From contig OU015495.1 in the NCBI GenBank assembly GCA_907164885.2, forward strand, positions 214,399,224 to 214,463,223: 64,000 nt of DNA, read 5' to 3'. A model generated the notes under the pieces. The model was given only the letters and a program-made list of their open reading frames with translations. It was not told the origin of the DNA and did no database searches. The translations under genes and the position numbers were made by a program. The DNA is from Dolomedes plantarius. Taxonomy: Eukaryota; Arthropoda; Arachnida; Araneae; Dolomedidae. Positions 35,501 through 46,636 of the stretch are shown here, in pieces. The first letter of the stretch is position 1, and each line of letters opens with the position of its first letter.

Positions 35501-37640
35501 CAGTCGAAATTTTTTTTGAATTTCTGGTCTCGATTTAAGGGAGGCCTGGGTGAGTGTCCCACATGTTCATGTGGAAATCTGGTCCTGAGGAGGGAGGACA
35601 TGCCCCCCTCTGGATCTGTCCTTGAAGGGGGCCCCCAAAGTCTGCTTTGCCCAGGGCCCCATTGTGTCAAAGTCGGGCCCTGGATGCTGTCGTCAGTGAT
35701 GGAGCAACATGGAACAGGAACATGTGGACACTATTTGGTATCAGTGCAGAAAATTTAAGCTGCAATCATATTTGTGATCCTGAGAGAAGATTATGGTTCA
35801 TTTCTGACTTCCCGCATCTTGTTAAGAACATGCGTAATTTCATATCTTGTAATAAACAAATAATGGTATATTATAAATTTTCTTATATTTTGTCTGCTTT
35901 AAATTTTCTGTATTTAAAAGATAAGACTTCTATATTCTGTGATTCTTTCAGACTCATGAAGGTCTTATTGATACAAGATGTTGGGAAGCGGTTATGGAAA
36001 TGGATAACCCTAAGGGTTTCAATTTGAAAGCTTGTCCTAATCTCTCTTGGGATTCAATTTATCCCAAATTTTTCCAGAAGATGAATGTGAAAATGGCATT
36101 TCAAGTATGTTTTAAATTGATCTTAAGGGTTTACTTTAGATGACTGCAATTCACCTGTTTGCTATAGTTCTTTACAATTAAGATAATTTTTTTCATTTAG
36201 TTCTTCAGTAACAGCATTGCTGCAGCCATGGAGATGTATAAAGATGAGCATTTGTCACTGGAAAACTGTGGGCATTGTATACAGTTTATTAAAATTGTGG
36301 ATGCAGCCATTGATGCAATGAATTCAAGAGATATACCTGCAGCATTGAAGTTAAACTCTCCTGGACATAAGGTGATCAAATAGAATATCTGTTTTGTGCA
36401 AAATGACTAAAATTAATTTTAATTATAAATGTAATTTTGCATTTCTTCTATGTCTTACATTTATAACTGACAGTATATGTTTAACATTTTAGGCAATTGA
36501 AGATCTTCTAAATTATGTAATAAAGTGGGAGGAGTACACTAAAGAGAGAGATTTCAAATTCTTATCGCATTCAACATCAACAGGTCTAAAAGTAACCTTA
36601 AAAGGCACACTGGAGATTACGTCGTATCTAACTAAAGAATGTGGTTTTTCCTATTTAATGACATCTAGGCTGAACCAAGATGCTTTAGAGGTTGGTTTTT
36701 TTTATGTTAAAGTTTTTAATTTTGGCTTATATGTTATATTTGTGATTCCTTATCAGTATTTTAAAATTATTTTAACATGTTAAAATTTTTTAGTATGAAA
36801 CCAAATTATAGAACTTAAAAAATAGGAAACAATGATTTAAAAAAATTCAATGCAATTCTTGTATAATTTATTGGTTCTCATGTTACAAAGTTTTTATTTT
36901 TTCCGAGATTCTTTAGTATGATGCGTCATGCTTGTGGAAGTAACGACCATCCCGACTCCTCTACATTTCTCCAGTTATACAGCCTTTTAAGTACATACTC
37001 TTTAGTGAAGCCCCCTAAAGGATCCAATGTTGCAGGGGAAGAATACATAACAGCCCTACTGAATTTAAGAGATTCTGGTGAATCTTCAGATAAGAAGATA
37101 GAATGGGCTGAATGGCTGGATAAAATTATTGACAAGGGACTTACAGATGAAGTGGTCAATAAGATTGATGATCATGATTATTTAATGATTTCATCATCAG
37201 ATTTTGTAATAAATTATGTTGCTGGTTATGTTGTTAGGAGGATCAGCAGATTTTCTAAATGTGACCAATGCATACAACAATTAATCTCTACAAACATTAA
37301 TACTGATCAAAATAAATTAATTTTTTTAAAAAGTAAAGGTTCCTTAATATACCCTTCAGATTTGTTTTTAAAAGTCATTAATATTCTCGAAATGGCAATA
37401 ATCAAAACTCTAAATTTTAATAAATTAAATGATAAACTAATTTTTCAAGTGTTAAAAGAGATTTATACTGGTCCTCCTATGCCAGTAATTGGTTGCACTA
37501 AGCAGCATAACTTTGATTTAGTTCAAAAGGTTATCAATTTTTTTCTCATTACGCGCATGCATTTTATATGCAAACAAGAGAATAAAAATGCTCAACTATG
37601 CGCTGATGTTAAAAGATTGAGAAAACAATCTAAATTATAA
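32513..37640 (+). pseudogene. THAP-domain P-element transposase, ten exons, interrupted by a MITE
   Basis: Inferred exons: 32513-32620, 33092-33583, 33890-34005, 34084-34276, 34367-34742, 34823-35108 plus 35691-35865, 35952-36104, 36201-36371, 36493-36690 and about 36906-37640. Phases agree throughout and total about 1000 codons. Residues 1-104 form a THAP zinc finger: C5, C10, W44, C62-x2-H65 and an AVPTIF-like SIPTLF. A Lys-rich coiled segment follows (exon 4). The RNase-H-like core shows LLIDEMKL (Asp about 434), VVSDGATWNRNMW (Asp about 527) and NQDALE (D-x-x-E, about 753-756). The C-terminal region includes FFSMMRHACGSNDHPD and YVAGYVVRRI. Human THAP9, by recall, is about 900 residues. 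Lesions: the MITE in exon 6, and CG instead of AG at the exon 10 acceptor (36904-36905). No other stop was found. Confidence 0.85.
35109..35682. mobile_element. hAT MITE inside P transposase exon 6
   Basis: A 574-bp element flanked by GATGCTGT on both sides (35101-35108 and 35683-35690). Inverted ends are CAGGCCCAGATTTC and CAGGGCCCGACTTT, followed on both sides by GGGGCCC-type runs. Deleting the element and one duplication restores the transposase reading frame exactly. It contains T/G homopolymer tracts around 35331-35359 and no gene. Confidence 0.9.
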
Positions 37641-38000
37641 TTCTGTATTATTAAATTTAAGCTTTCATTTATATTACTTTTGAATTGAATTATTCTCTTG
37701 TCTGAAGTTATTCCCTTGTCAATATCAATGAAGAATGTTATCAATATCTGCAAAACCTGTCATGTATAATTTTTTGATCAAATTTATCTATAGTAAATTG
37801 TATATCACACATTTCATTTTTATTTTATAATAATGTATTAATAGTGTATGTTGTTAATTTCAGTTCTTTATAATTATGAAATACTTTTCTTCTATTCAAT
37901 ATATTTTGTGGTTATGGCAAATTGAGCTACACGTCTGAACTAAAGCCATCATTTTTTTTAATTGTGCACAGAAATAAAATATTTCCAGTTAACTTTTCTT

Positions 38001-38540
38001 AATATTGAATTTTATCACTATTAAGTTAGTTGATAAGTAAATAAGTTTTCATTGTGTGATAAATAATGTTGTTACTATAAATGCTTATGCAAAATCTGTT
38101 GAGTATAATTTAAAAAAAAAAAATTAATATTTTCCTATCTTTTTACTGTGACTACAATGAAACCCATACTTTGTGAAAATGCGAAAATATAGCTGATATG
38201 TACTTATGAATGTTATTTGGGGATTTTTTCTTTTTAATTTGCTGAAAATATTTGTAATCGATAATTTACCAACTTGAAGGTAATTCCTGACAATGCTGGA
38301 ACCATAATATTGAATTTAATCACTATTTAAGTTAGTTGATAAGTAAATAATTTTTCATTGTATGATAAACAATGTTACTATAAATGCTTATGCAAAATCT
38401 GCGTACAAAATCTGCTTATGCAATTAAATGCGTACTTTGTGAAAATTCAAAAATATAGCTGATTTGTCCTAGTCAAAGTTATTTGTTTTTTTCTTTTAAA
38501 TTTGCTGAAAAAATTTGTATTCTGTAATTTACCAACTTGA
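38001..38540. repeat. Tandem duplication, period about 305 bp, in the P element 3' region
   Basis: Copy 1 (38001-38276) and copy 2 (38306-38540) share AATATTGAATTT, TTAGTTGATAAGTAAATAA, ACTATAAATGCTTATGCAAA, ATATAGCTGAT and AATTTACCAACTTGA in the same order. Copy 2 is shortened in the middle. Non-coding. Confidence 0.8.
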
Positions 38541-39420
38541 CGATTATACCTCCAGTTTTTAAAAGTGTAATCTGAGATGCTTTGACTGATTTTTTTTTTC
38601 CCAAAGGAAGATATTTTAAAGTATTGTCTGATTAAATACTGAATTGACTTCCTATTTATTTGGGATTGATAGAAAATGTTGCTTTTTTTTTTTTTAAAAG
38701 GCCTGTTATATATGATGTATTATTCATACTTATCTGCAAATAAAAATATTCTTATATTACTATGTGTGTGTGTGTTTTGGTTAATCAGTATTATTTCTCA
38801 CAATTTTTTTTCCATAAGAGATTATGAACAATGATAAAAAACTTTCTTCACAATTCTTTTCTGTAATTTCATTTCCTTAATTATTAAATTATTACAAAAT
38901 TCTGAACTAATTTATTCTGAAACCAATACACAATTATTCTGAAAAAGTTTATTTACTCATTTCCTTTAAGAATTTTATTGAATTGTAGCAAAAAAAAACA
39001 CTTGAAATAAAGATTTTGAATGAAAATAAAAAATTGTTAAATTGAATAAATAAATTCATATTAAATACGCACTAAAATAAAACAACTTGTTTTCGCTAGG
39101 AAAAATACGAAAAATCCATATTAAAGCGTGTCCATATTGTCCGTGTCTAAGCCGCCCTTCAGAGCACGCGAGCTCCCTCTAGTGGCGGCGACAAAAAGGG
39201 AGACACTTTTTTAACACTGAGCTGCGCCTCCTTCTGTAGCTTCATGCTCCAAGCCTTAAATAGCGCTTTGAAGTGGCGCCACAGGCGCGCGTGATGTGCG
39301 TCTGCGCTGAAATTCTAATCATTTGCATATCTCACCTCCGCTAATGCATGTTGTAAATTTCATGTTATTTGCATGTTTCCTTCAGGGTGTTGCATTTACA
39401 GTGGCCAGCAGTGTATATAA

Positions 39421-41137
39421 TCTATACTAATATATAAAGAGAGAGAGCGGATTTTGTATGTGGAGGGTAATCTCCGGAACCACTGCACCTATTTGAAAAA
39501 TTCTTTCACTATTTGAAAGGTACATTATTCCAGATGGACATAGGCTATATATTATGTATATCTGATCAGTAGAAAGAAAGTTAGGGGCCTAATTGTTGAG
39601 CTGACCTTTACAAATTTTCCTTTGTCAACCATAGTGAAGTAACCACAGCCACACATCAAACGATATTTACTTTTATTATTAGTAAAACATTTAACATTTG
39701 AATTTTCTTCGTCAACCATAGTCCAGTAACCATAGCAACACTTCAAACTACATTTTCATTTATTATCAGTAAAACATTTAATATTTTAAAGATTCAAGTG
39801 GAGGAGGTATTGATAAATACAAAAAGAATTTTTGAAATTGGCAACGTTGAAGGGTTTACCGAAGAAAATTACATTTGGAAGTACGCCTTTTATTCGACAT
39901 TTAAGGTACAAAAAGATTTACAATTTATTGGATATCAACTGGAAATTTATCGGTATAATATTACAGAACTTTATTTAACTTATACACTTTGTTTTTGAAT
40001 TTATGTACAATTTTATGCACAATTTGAGTAAATCGAACTTGAATTATTGAACTTTATTTAAAAATCAGTGTGTTTCATTGAAACTGTGAAATTTATTGAT
40101 TATTTCGAATAGGCCTATATTTTTTCCTTTATAAGTGAAGAAGTATTGCTTCAATTGAGCTGAAATTTTGTATAGATATAATTGATAGTTCAGATTAAAA
40201 CATAAGCATATTATTTTTTGAAAATCGGGCCCCAGAGTTTTTTAATTAATGGTTTAATGATTTTGTCCCTAAAAGTTGCTTATTTGGACAGCTTCCGCGG
40301 CTGTCCTCGCTGACAGCGAGACTATGGGGCCGAATCGTACCAAAATCGGCACGCGGGTGGCCCCGGACACGATTCAGTGACTGACTGGCTGATTGACTGA
40401 CTAACAGATAACGCATAGACAAAACCGCTGGACCTAAAGGGCTGAAATTCTGCATAGCGATTTTTCTTATAGTGTAAGGGTGCACTAAGAAAAATTTTCG
40501 AAAAATTCTTAGATATTTTAAAATTAAATTAAGCAGTTATTGTAACTTTTTTAAAGTTTGCATTTAAAATAATAATCTGAGGGTTAAAAAATTTATATCG
40601 CGAGAAAGATCATAAAAATTCCTTTAAAATGAAATATTTTTCGAATCTTTACCTCCATTTTCTGATTTTTAGTGAATTTTTAAAAATTAATTTTTAGAAT
40701 TTAATTTATTAAATGCTGATCATGGTTTTTTTCTTTTTGTGGTACTTTAAATTAATTTTACGTCACGTGCATAACAACGAAATAAATTGACATACAAAAT
40801 ATATATTTTTTCTTTCTAATGCGACAGACGTTTGGACATTATCCCAAAAAAAAAATAGATATTAAAATACAGTAAAAGAAATGTTCCTCAAACTGTACTA
40901 TATTAACTGTACAATATTCTTTAGTATGTTCTATTAGATTTAATTTGAATATTTTCTTCTACATTATTTTGTCTATACGAATTTTTTATAAATATTTTTT
41001 TTGGCATTAATTGCATATATTGACCGTTGTATTTATAATAAATATTTTTTTGTTCCTTTTTTTGGCACTAATTGCATACATTGACCGTCGCATTTAATTT
41101 GAATGTACTCCGTAGCGAAGCACGGGTATTCAGCTAT
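39421..41137 (+). mobile_element. Non-autonomous Helitron, family H1 copy 1
   Basis: It starts TCTATACTAATATATAAAG after an A and ends CTCCGTAGCGAAGCACGGG then TATTCAGCTA. The end has the hairpin CCGT-AGCGAAGC-ACGG about 8 bases before a CTA(G) terminus; the last G is mutated to T here. Inside the 3' end an ATTGCATA-ATTGACCG module is repeated at about 41005-41035 and 41070-41095. No protein coding. It inserted in the (TA)n flank next to the Tc1 element. Other copies: 51807, 59215, 62537 (minus) and 63012. Confidence 0.85.
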
Positions 41138-42211
41138 TATATAAATATGTATATATATAATAGCACACACAAGTAGTAGAAAGGATTGTTAAATTAGTTA
41201 CCGTGTCATCCTTTTCCGTTTATGGTACTTCTGCAAGAGATGCATTGATAAAAACAAAAATACATTCTCAAAAGATAAAGCCAAAATTTGAAACAATAAA
41301 ACAATTCAATGTGTCAGTGAAATAAGTAATGGAAACCATGTGTGATTACTATGGACTTTTGAAAAGCATGAATAATTTTTTCAAAGTAACGTTTTGCCTT
41401 TATAAACATTACATTAATATTTTTCTAAATAAGTGTGATATGCTTATTTTAACTAAGCTCCGTCAATTAAAAATTGTTTTTCTTTCATTCCAATGTGTAT
41501 TATAAGAATATGCTACTGTAAAATTAATATGATGAAAATCGCGAAATTCCACAAAATCAGTTGTTCTGTTATGGCATCTAAAATTTAGAAATACCAAGAA
41601 TATGCGAGTTTTCTGTAAAAATATCATATTTTGAATATTTTATTTACAGGAAATATACATTATTTTAATATACTATAAAAGAGATTAACAAAAAATACAA
41701 ATATAATCACTTTTTCATAAAAATACCCATTTTGAAGCCCTTTGCGGCACTTGAAAATATTTTAGTAGAGCAAAAAGATTTTACATGCTTAATTTAAATT
41801 TTAAAAGACAACTTTTGAAATATAGAGAATATTGAAATTCCGAAAAAAATTTTCGTTCCACCGTGATGTCCGAGTGTCTTTTAAGTGCCTCGTTCTTAAG
41901 TGCCTTTATGTGTAATATTTTTATGAAGTAAAACGTATTATATAATCAGTTTAGCAGGTCTCCTGACTAAAAAGAATGTTTAAATTACATATTTTGCTAC
42001 TTTTTTGTACTACAAGTGTATTAAATTTCAAAATAATTGCGAAATTTGTCAAAAATTTAATAAAAACCAAAAGTTTGCCCTTCTTGCGCTAACTGAAAAC
42101 ATGCACCAATTACGCTAATATTTAATTTCCGTCTTTATTTTGTTAAAAGGCAACTTTTGTAAACTAGAGCATATTGAAATTCAAAAAAAAGTTTTTTTCG
42201 TTCCACCCTAC
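41138..42211. other. Intergenic DNA with an imperfect 70-bp duplication
   Basis: Two stretches, about 41795-41866 and 42141-42207, share AAAAG-CAACTTTTG, ATATTGAAATTC and TTTCGTTCCACC in order. No gene was seen in the rest. Confidence 0.45.
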
Positions 42212-42665
42212 TGAACAAGACGAACATACATTTATTTACAGATTTAACATTCAAACAGTTTCACATATAACATAAAAATTGAAGAATGCACGAGGTGGGC
42301 AAGCCTGCACCATCTTACCAGACCTCGGCTATCCTACACTCTAATATAGTTACCGATCCATTAATTAACTGGAGGCGAGACGAGCCTGCCTTTATCTTGC
42401 CAGGCCTCCTGAAACTACTCTCAGAGATTCTCTTTCTCTATCTTAACTCTAATTACCAAGTAATTACCTAACCAGAGGTGAGACGAGTCTTCTTAAATCT
42501 CGCCAAACCTCCGTTCCGCTCTCCGTCTGTCCCTTTCTTACAGACTCCCCGCGATTCGCAGCACCCCTCTTGTGTTCAACGCCAATCCTCTGATTGGTAG
42601 AGGGGTGGGGGAATCACGGGGCACAACATTTTCGCTTTAACAAGCGCTCCGTCTCAAACATTACA
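42212..42665 (-). repeat. Probable solo LTR (Gypsy-like)
   Basis: A 454-bp unit bounded by TG...CA and flanked by CTAC on both sides (42208-42211 and 42666-42669). On the minus strand it starts TGTAATGTTTGAGACGGAGC and has AATAAA about 25 bases before the end, as expected for an LTR. Three hairpin-forming segments of similar sequence lie inside (42288-42325, about 42371-42410 and 42475-42513). No internal retrotransposon sequence is present, so it would be a recombination product. A single short CTAC duplication is weak evidence. Confidence 0.55.
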
Positions 42666-42891
42666 CTACAGTGATGTAATCAACACTATATTTTAAAAGT
42701 TTCCCCAAAAATTTCTCATTTGTTGTAATGATAAAGTGCAGATATCTTAATTTCGAAAAATAGTACATGCAAAGAGGGATGTCATTTTTAAAATCATTGA
42801 TGTTGGGTTTCTCAGTCTTATCTTTAACTCTTTTCTCAGGTAATGGAAATTCAGATTTAATTTAATATTCAGATTTAATATTAATTTCTTG

Positions 42892-42894
<3 letters not shown>

Positions 42895-42961
<67 letters not shown>

Positions 42962-42993
42962 CATAAATTGCATACATTGATCGTCGTATTTAT

Positions 42994-43051
<58 letters not shown>

Positions 43052-43124
43052 ACATGAATTGCATACATTGACCGTTGTATTTAATTTGAATTTACTTCGT
43101 AGCGAAGTGCGGGTTTTCTGCTAG
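42895..43124 (+). mobile_element. Helitron H1 3' tail with two expanded (TA)n tracts
   Basis: It contains two copies of the ATTGCATACATTGA-CG module, each preceded by a long TA tract (about 42896-42959 and 42999-43047). It ends with CGTAGCGAAGTGCGGG, then TTTTCTG and CTAG at 43121-43124. The 5' part of the element is missing or unrecognisable. Confidence 0.7.
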
Positions 43125-43761
43125 TATTCTTATAAAGTGTTCCCGTTGGAAATACTTAACATCTTTCATCCGATGGCACAGTTTATAAAATACTTTAGAA
43201 AGTGAATGAATAAAAGAAGTTTGGTCTACGAAGAGGTAGGAAAAATTTCAAGCGTTCTTAATAAGCAAAGTGAGTTTTTTGGAATAGCTTCCGAGCACGA
43301 TCATTTGTTCGCCCAGCGCCATTTTTTTTCGCTCCAAACTTGGCGCCAGAATTATTTACCCCAGCTCTATAAGGGGCAAGTACGTCATAAAACCACCTCT
43401 GCGAGGTTTCCGTCTAATAGCACACAAGACAGTTTTTTTAAAAATTAAAAATGCGTATTTAGAACTTTGCTAATAAATACAACTTGCAAATTGTTCGGAG
43501 GTGAAGCCTTTTTTTTTCTTTCTTTAATTAATCTATTCCAAAAAAAGAAAACCGAAAAAAAAATATTTTTATGTAATCGTGGTCTCGGAAACGTTGTTTT
43601 CATATTTCCCCTTTCATTCTATGCCTAAGATTCCAACATTTGTTTAGTAACGTGACTAATTTAGATTTTTTTCAGCCTTAACGGGGCTCCCTGAGTACAA
43701 ACTATGTGGAATTTATGTATTAATCTACTTTTAAGTTGGTATTACTTAATACTATCTCTTA
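43125..43761. other. No recognisable feature
   Basis: Short open frames here (for example 43206-43448) show no domain or codon pattern that I recognise. Nothing else was seen. Confidence 0.5.
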
Positions 43762-43946
43762 GGGCCTGTTCACATAGGAGTCCGGTGCGTAGCGTTAAGG
43801 GAAAGATGACGTTGAGACGAAAATAAACCAATCATAGGCGTTAAAAATTTCATTGCTAATCGTTTGGAGGCCTATGATTGGTTTATTTCGTCTGAACGTC
43901 ATTTTTTCCTTAACGCAACGCAACGGACTCCTATGTGAACAGGCCC
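43762..43946. mobile_element. Fold-back MITE, Harbinger-like
   Basis: A 185-bp near-palindrome. The arms begin GGGCCTGTTCACATAGGAGT on both strands and extend, with mismatches, through AACCAATCATAGGC to a short loop. The flanks are TTA (left) and TTT (right), compatible with a decayed 3-bp target typical of PIF/Harbinger. GGGCCTGTT termini are common in that superfamily. RNA from it would form a long hairpin. Confidence 0.75.
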
Positions 43947-44680
43947 TTTCTCTTTCTTTTTAAAATGTATTGGGGTTTTATCGGTTGATAAAATATTCTT
44001 TTAACCTTTTGTTTTTCTTGTTTAGCACTTGACCGTAATCTGGATGGGGAAGCCCTATCCAGAAATTTTTTGGTTTTACCTTGGCTGCTGTTATCACCTT
44101 CGAACGTGACCTTTATCACATTTGTAGACACCAGATCTTATCACCTTTTTGTGACTGTCATTGTCACTTTTGACTGCTTTTATCATCATTATTTAGCTTT
44201 GTGTATATCACTTCAATATATCATTGCATCGACAACTTTACATTTCATTCGGTTTTTCGGATTTGCAAGTCTTTTATAATCAACGTTGTTTTTTACTACT
44301 TTTTATCTAGTTAATGTTCTGCTGTTGTCGTGCTTTTGGCGCAGCTTGTCCTTTCTGGACTTTGCGCTAGGGAAAAAAAAACAAAAAAAAAAAAAAAAAA
44401 CTAGCCAGCCAACGAACTCTCTTTCTATTTTGGCAACGAAATTTGGGAAAGCAATGTTTCCTCTTAAAGTAATGCTAACAACATCAGTGGCGCAAATGAT
44501 GGTTTTTCGAATTGTCTGATCTGTAATATTAACAGATGACAGCTCTAAGTCCAAAAACTCCGAAACCGTCCGCGTGTAAAGCATCCTTCGAACCACTCCA
44601 TTCTCACACGTTTCTGATTAAATTCACGGTTAGTAGACATACCGTCAGTAGTTATAAATAAAATAGAGAAAAAAAATTGT
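43947..44680. other. No recognisable feature
   Basis: It contains an A-rich tract (44371-44400). Open frames on both strands cross this tract and look random. Confidence 0.5.
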
Positions 44681-44691
44681 TTCCATAAGTT

Positions 44692-45021
44692 GTTGTTGTT
44701 GTTGTTGTTGTTCCTCTGGCTGGAGGTTCTAGACCAGGTCCATATAGGCTTCGGGCTGAGTAGTGCTGCTACGGTTTTATAACAGCACCACAAGGGTCGG
44801 AGTCCGACTTGTCTAGGTACCACACAATTTTGCACTAACAGCTCCAGGGGCGACATCTGGGGGTATCGTACCTTCCCCACTGACCTCATAGAAGGACTTT
44901 CCGATTTACGGATATAACGTGCCAATATCCGGTCTAGACACGAAGGTATTTAACGGCGCTTGTTGGGATTCGATACAGTACCAAAAGCCGGCAGGCTACC
45001 GATAGGCAACATCGAGCCTGC
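44692..45021 (-). mobile_element. tRNA-derived SINE with (AAC)n tail
   Basis: A 330-bp element flanked by the 11-bp duplication TTCCATAAGTT (44681-44691 and 45022-45032). On the minus strand the head holds an A-box-like GCCTATCGGTAGC and a B-box-like GTATCGAATCCC, and the tail is (AAC)n, read as (GTT)n on the plus strand. It has no coding capacity; it would be transcribed by RNA polymerase III and moved by LINE enzymes. Confidence 0.8.
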
Positions 45022-45032
45022 TTCCATAAGTT

Positions 45033-46360
45033 CACATACAAACTAAATGTATTGCTCTGTAAACGAGTAAAAACATGAAGAACTCGACATGACTAATAAC
45101 TGTTACAACTTTAGTTGTACTCCCAAATTTGTAATGTGCTACGTCCGGGATCAGCATCGTTCCGAATCGGTCTTTCATTTTCTGATTCGGTCGGGAATGC
45201 CTTCTTTTCACTGTATATTGTGTGCAAATTCTCTGCAACTTTTCTATACTGCTTAAGTAAGTGTATATGCACGCAGCTCCCGGAATTGATTGTTCTTCTT
45301 CTTGCCTGTTGGAGAAACGATGGACATTCGTTTAAGTTGTAAGTTTTTAGCATGTGAAGTTATTGAAGTTCTCAGCAAAAGACTGGATGTACATGTAAAT
45401 GCTTTTCAGTTGAGTTTAACATTCAAGCCGAATGAATAAACATTCATGATCAAGTTGAACTCCTGTCAGGCATATTCTTTGATGCCACACCAGAGGCCTA
45501 AGACACTGCTTCTAATACTCTGATAAAAAATTATCGAACAATAACCTTGAGTTGAGCACAACTGAGTTTATGGTTTGAAATTTGTTGGCAAAAACTACTG
45601 ATGTGTTTTACCTATATATATAAACGTAACGAAAAAATGCGTCCTCCTAAATTACATTTAACGCGTACTCTAAATTCCCTTTTTAACAAAGTATAACCCC
45701 TGTTCCAAAATCCGATCTATGAGCAACACGACTGATAATTTATATTTGCCCTTAATGCACATGCCGCCGAATCTTTTCCAGGAGCTAGAAATATTCCGAC
45801 CCCGCAATTGATGCTAAATTCCCAATAACATTAACATGTATAGTCCTCATTAAGTTTGTATATAATACATAAGGCCTGTTTTCAAATTCCTACCTACTTA
45901 AAAAAAAAAAAAAAAAAAAAAAAAACGCAGCGCGTGCGCGTGATTTTATCAATCAACCCTAGAAAATCCCCGACGTTGGAAACCATCCGACTAAATCTGG
46001 ACAATTTCATCATTAATTGAACATCATAGGAGACATACACGAGTATAGACCATATGTGATTCATTCCGGCCAATTAAATAATTCTAACCCTGGTGGCGAA
46101 ATAAGAAAATACTCAATTTATAATTTCCTGAACGGAATAAGGCGAAACGTCGCAACGTCACTGGCTACGTCAGTTTTCGTCTGCTATAGATCACGTGATT
46201 ATCGGGTGGCAGAAAACAGAAGCTGTTCCCATGCGTTTGCATGTGTTTTTGGACGATACCTTCATTTTGAGTTAAATAATTTGTAAGTTTATTCATAAAA
46301 TTCCTCATATTAGTTGTATGTAACAGGTATTTTAACACTTTTTTCAATATTTCTCAAGGT
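45033..46360. other. Intergenic DNA; possible Helitron 5' end and A25 tract
   Basis: At about 45612 the sequence CTATATATATAAACGTAACG resembles a Helitron 5' end, but the leading base is C instead of T and no 3' end was found. An A25 run lies at 45901-45925. No gene was seen. Confidence 0.35.
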
Positions 46361-46636
46361 TTAAGAGAATATAATCATTCTTTCGTCGAGAATGATTATT
46401 ATTATGTTGAGATATGAATAGATATCAGGATAAGTTACTTCGGGCCGGCGTCTCGTATCGTAACTCCAGTCTTCCTCTGTCCATAAATACGGGTCACGTA
46501 CCGAATAAACCTTTCCGGGCCGTACCTGAATGTTTAATTTAGTGATATACCTTCGTTTAGATACCGTATCTAAAGACTTTGCGTCATCTGAGAGCATTTT
46601 ATTTGACAAGCTATAAGAAAGATCACTGAACGCCAT
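46361..46636 (-). pseudogene. Possible N-terminal fragment of a transposon-associated protein
   Basis: The minus-strand frame starts MAFSDLSYSLSNKM and continues with SKRRYITKLN, then DPYLW and RPEVTYPDIYSYL. From memory a run of the type RY-x-KL, DPY, W, then P-x-VTYPDI-x-YL opens several unnamed arthropod proteins, many of them transposon-linked. After YSYL the frame runs into low-complexity isoleucines without a splice donor, so the fragment is probably broken. The upstream minus-strand DNA (46640-46900) is less AT-rich but shows no promoter motif. Confidence 0.35.

Larger units (their letters stand above)
32333..39246 (+). mobile_element. P-element-family (THAP) transposon, about 6.9 kb
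   Basis: Both ends carry the perfect 19-bp inverted repeat CATGAAGCTACAGAAGGAG, starting CATG as in Drosophila P. The flanks are the perfect 8-bp duplication CTCCAAGC (32325-32332 and 39247-39254). A second conserved block inside each end (TTGTCGC then a GTAGAGGG/CTAGAGGG core, about 60-80 bp in) looks like a subterminal transposase site. Inside lies a ten-exon THAP transposase gene (32513-37640) and 1.6 kb of 3' non-coding DNA with a tandem duplication. Size and split gene resemble THAP9/Pdre2-type P elements rather than the 2.9-kb Drosophila element. Confidence 0.95.
31089..39413 (-). mobile_element. Tc1-like element split by a P element
   Basis: The outer ends are inverted repeats beginning CACTGCTGGCCAC on both sides, with GCAACACC at matching positions further in. 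TA lies at 31087-31088 and 39414-39415. Without the 6.9-kb insertion and one target duplication it is about 1.4 kb, the normal Tc1 size. It encodes a broken transposase on the minus strand (31225-32257); the P element landed in the 5' non-coding part. A (TA)n tract abuts the left end. Confidence 0.9.

Noticed and set aside
42747..43068. Frames with long Tyr-Ile repeats
   Set aside because: They are translations of (TA)n microsatellite.
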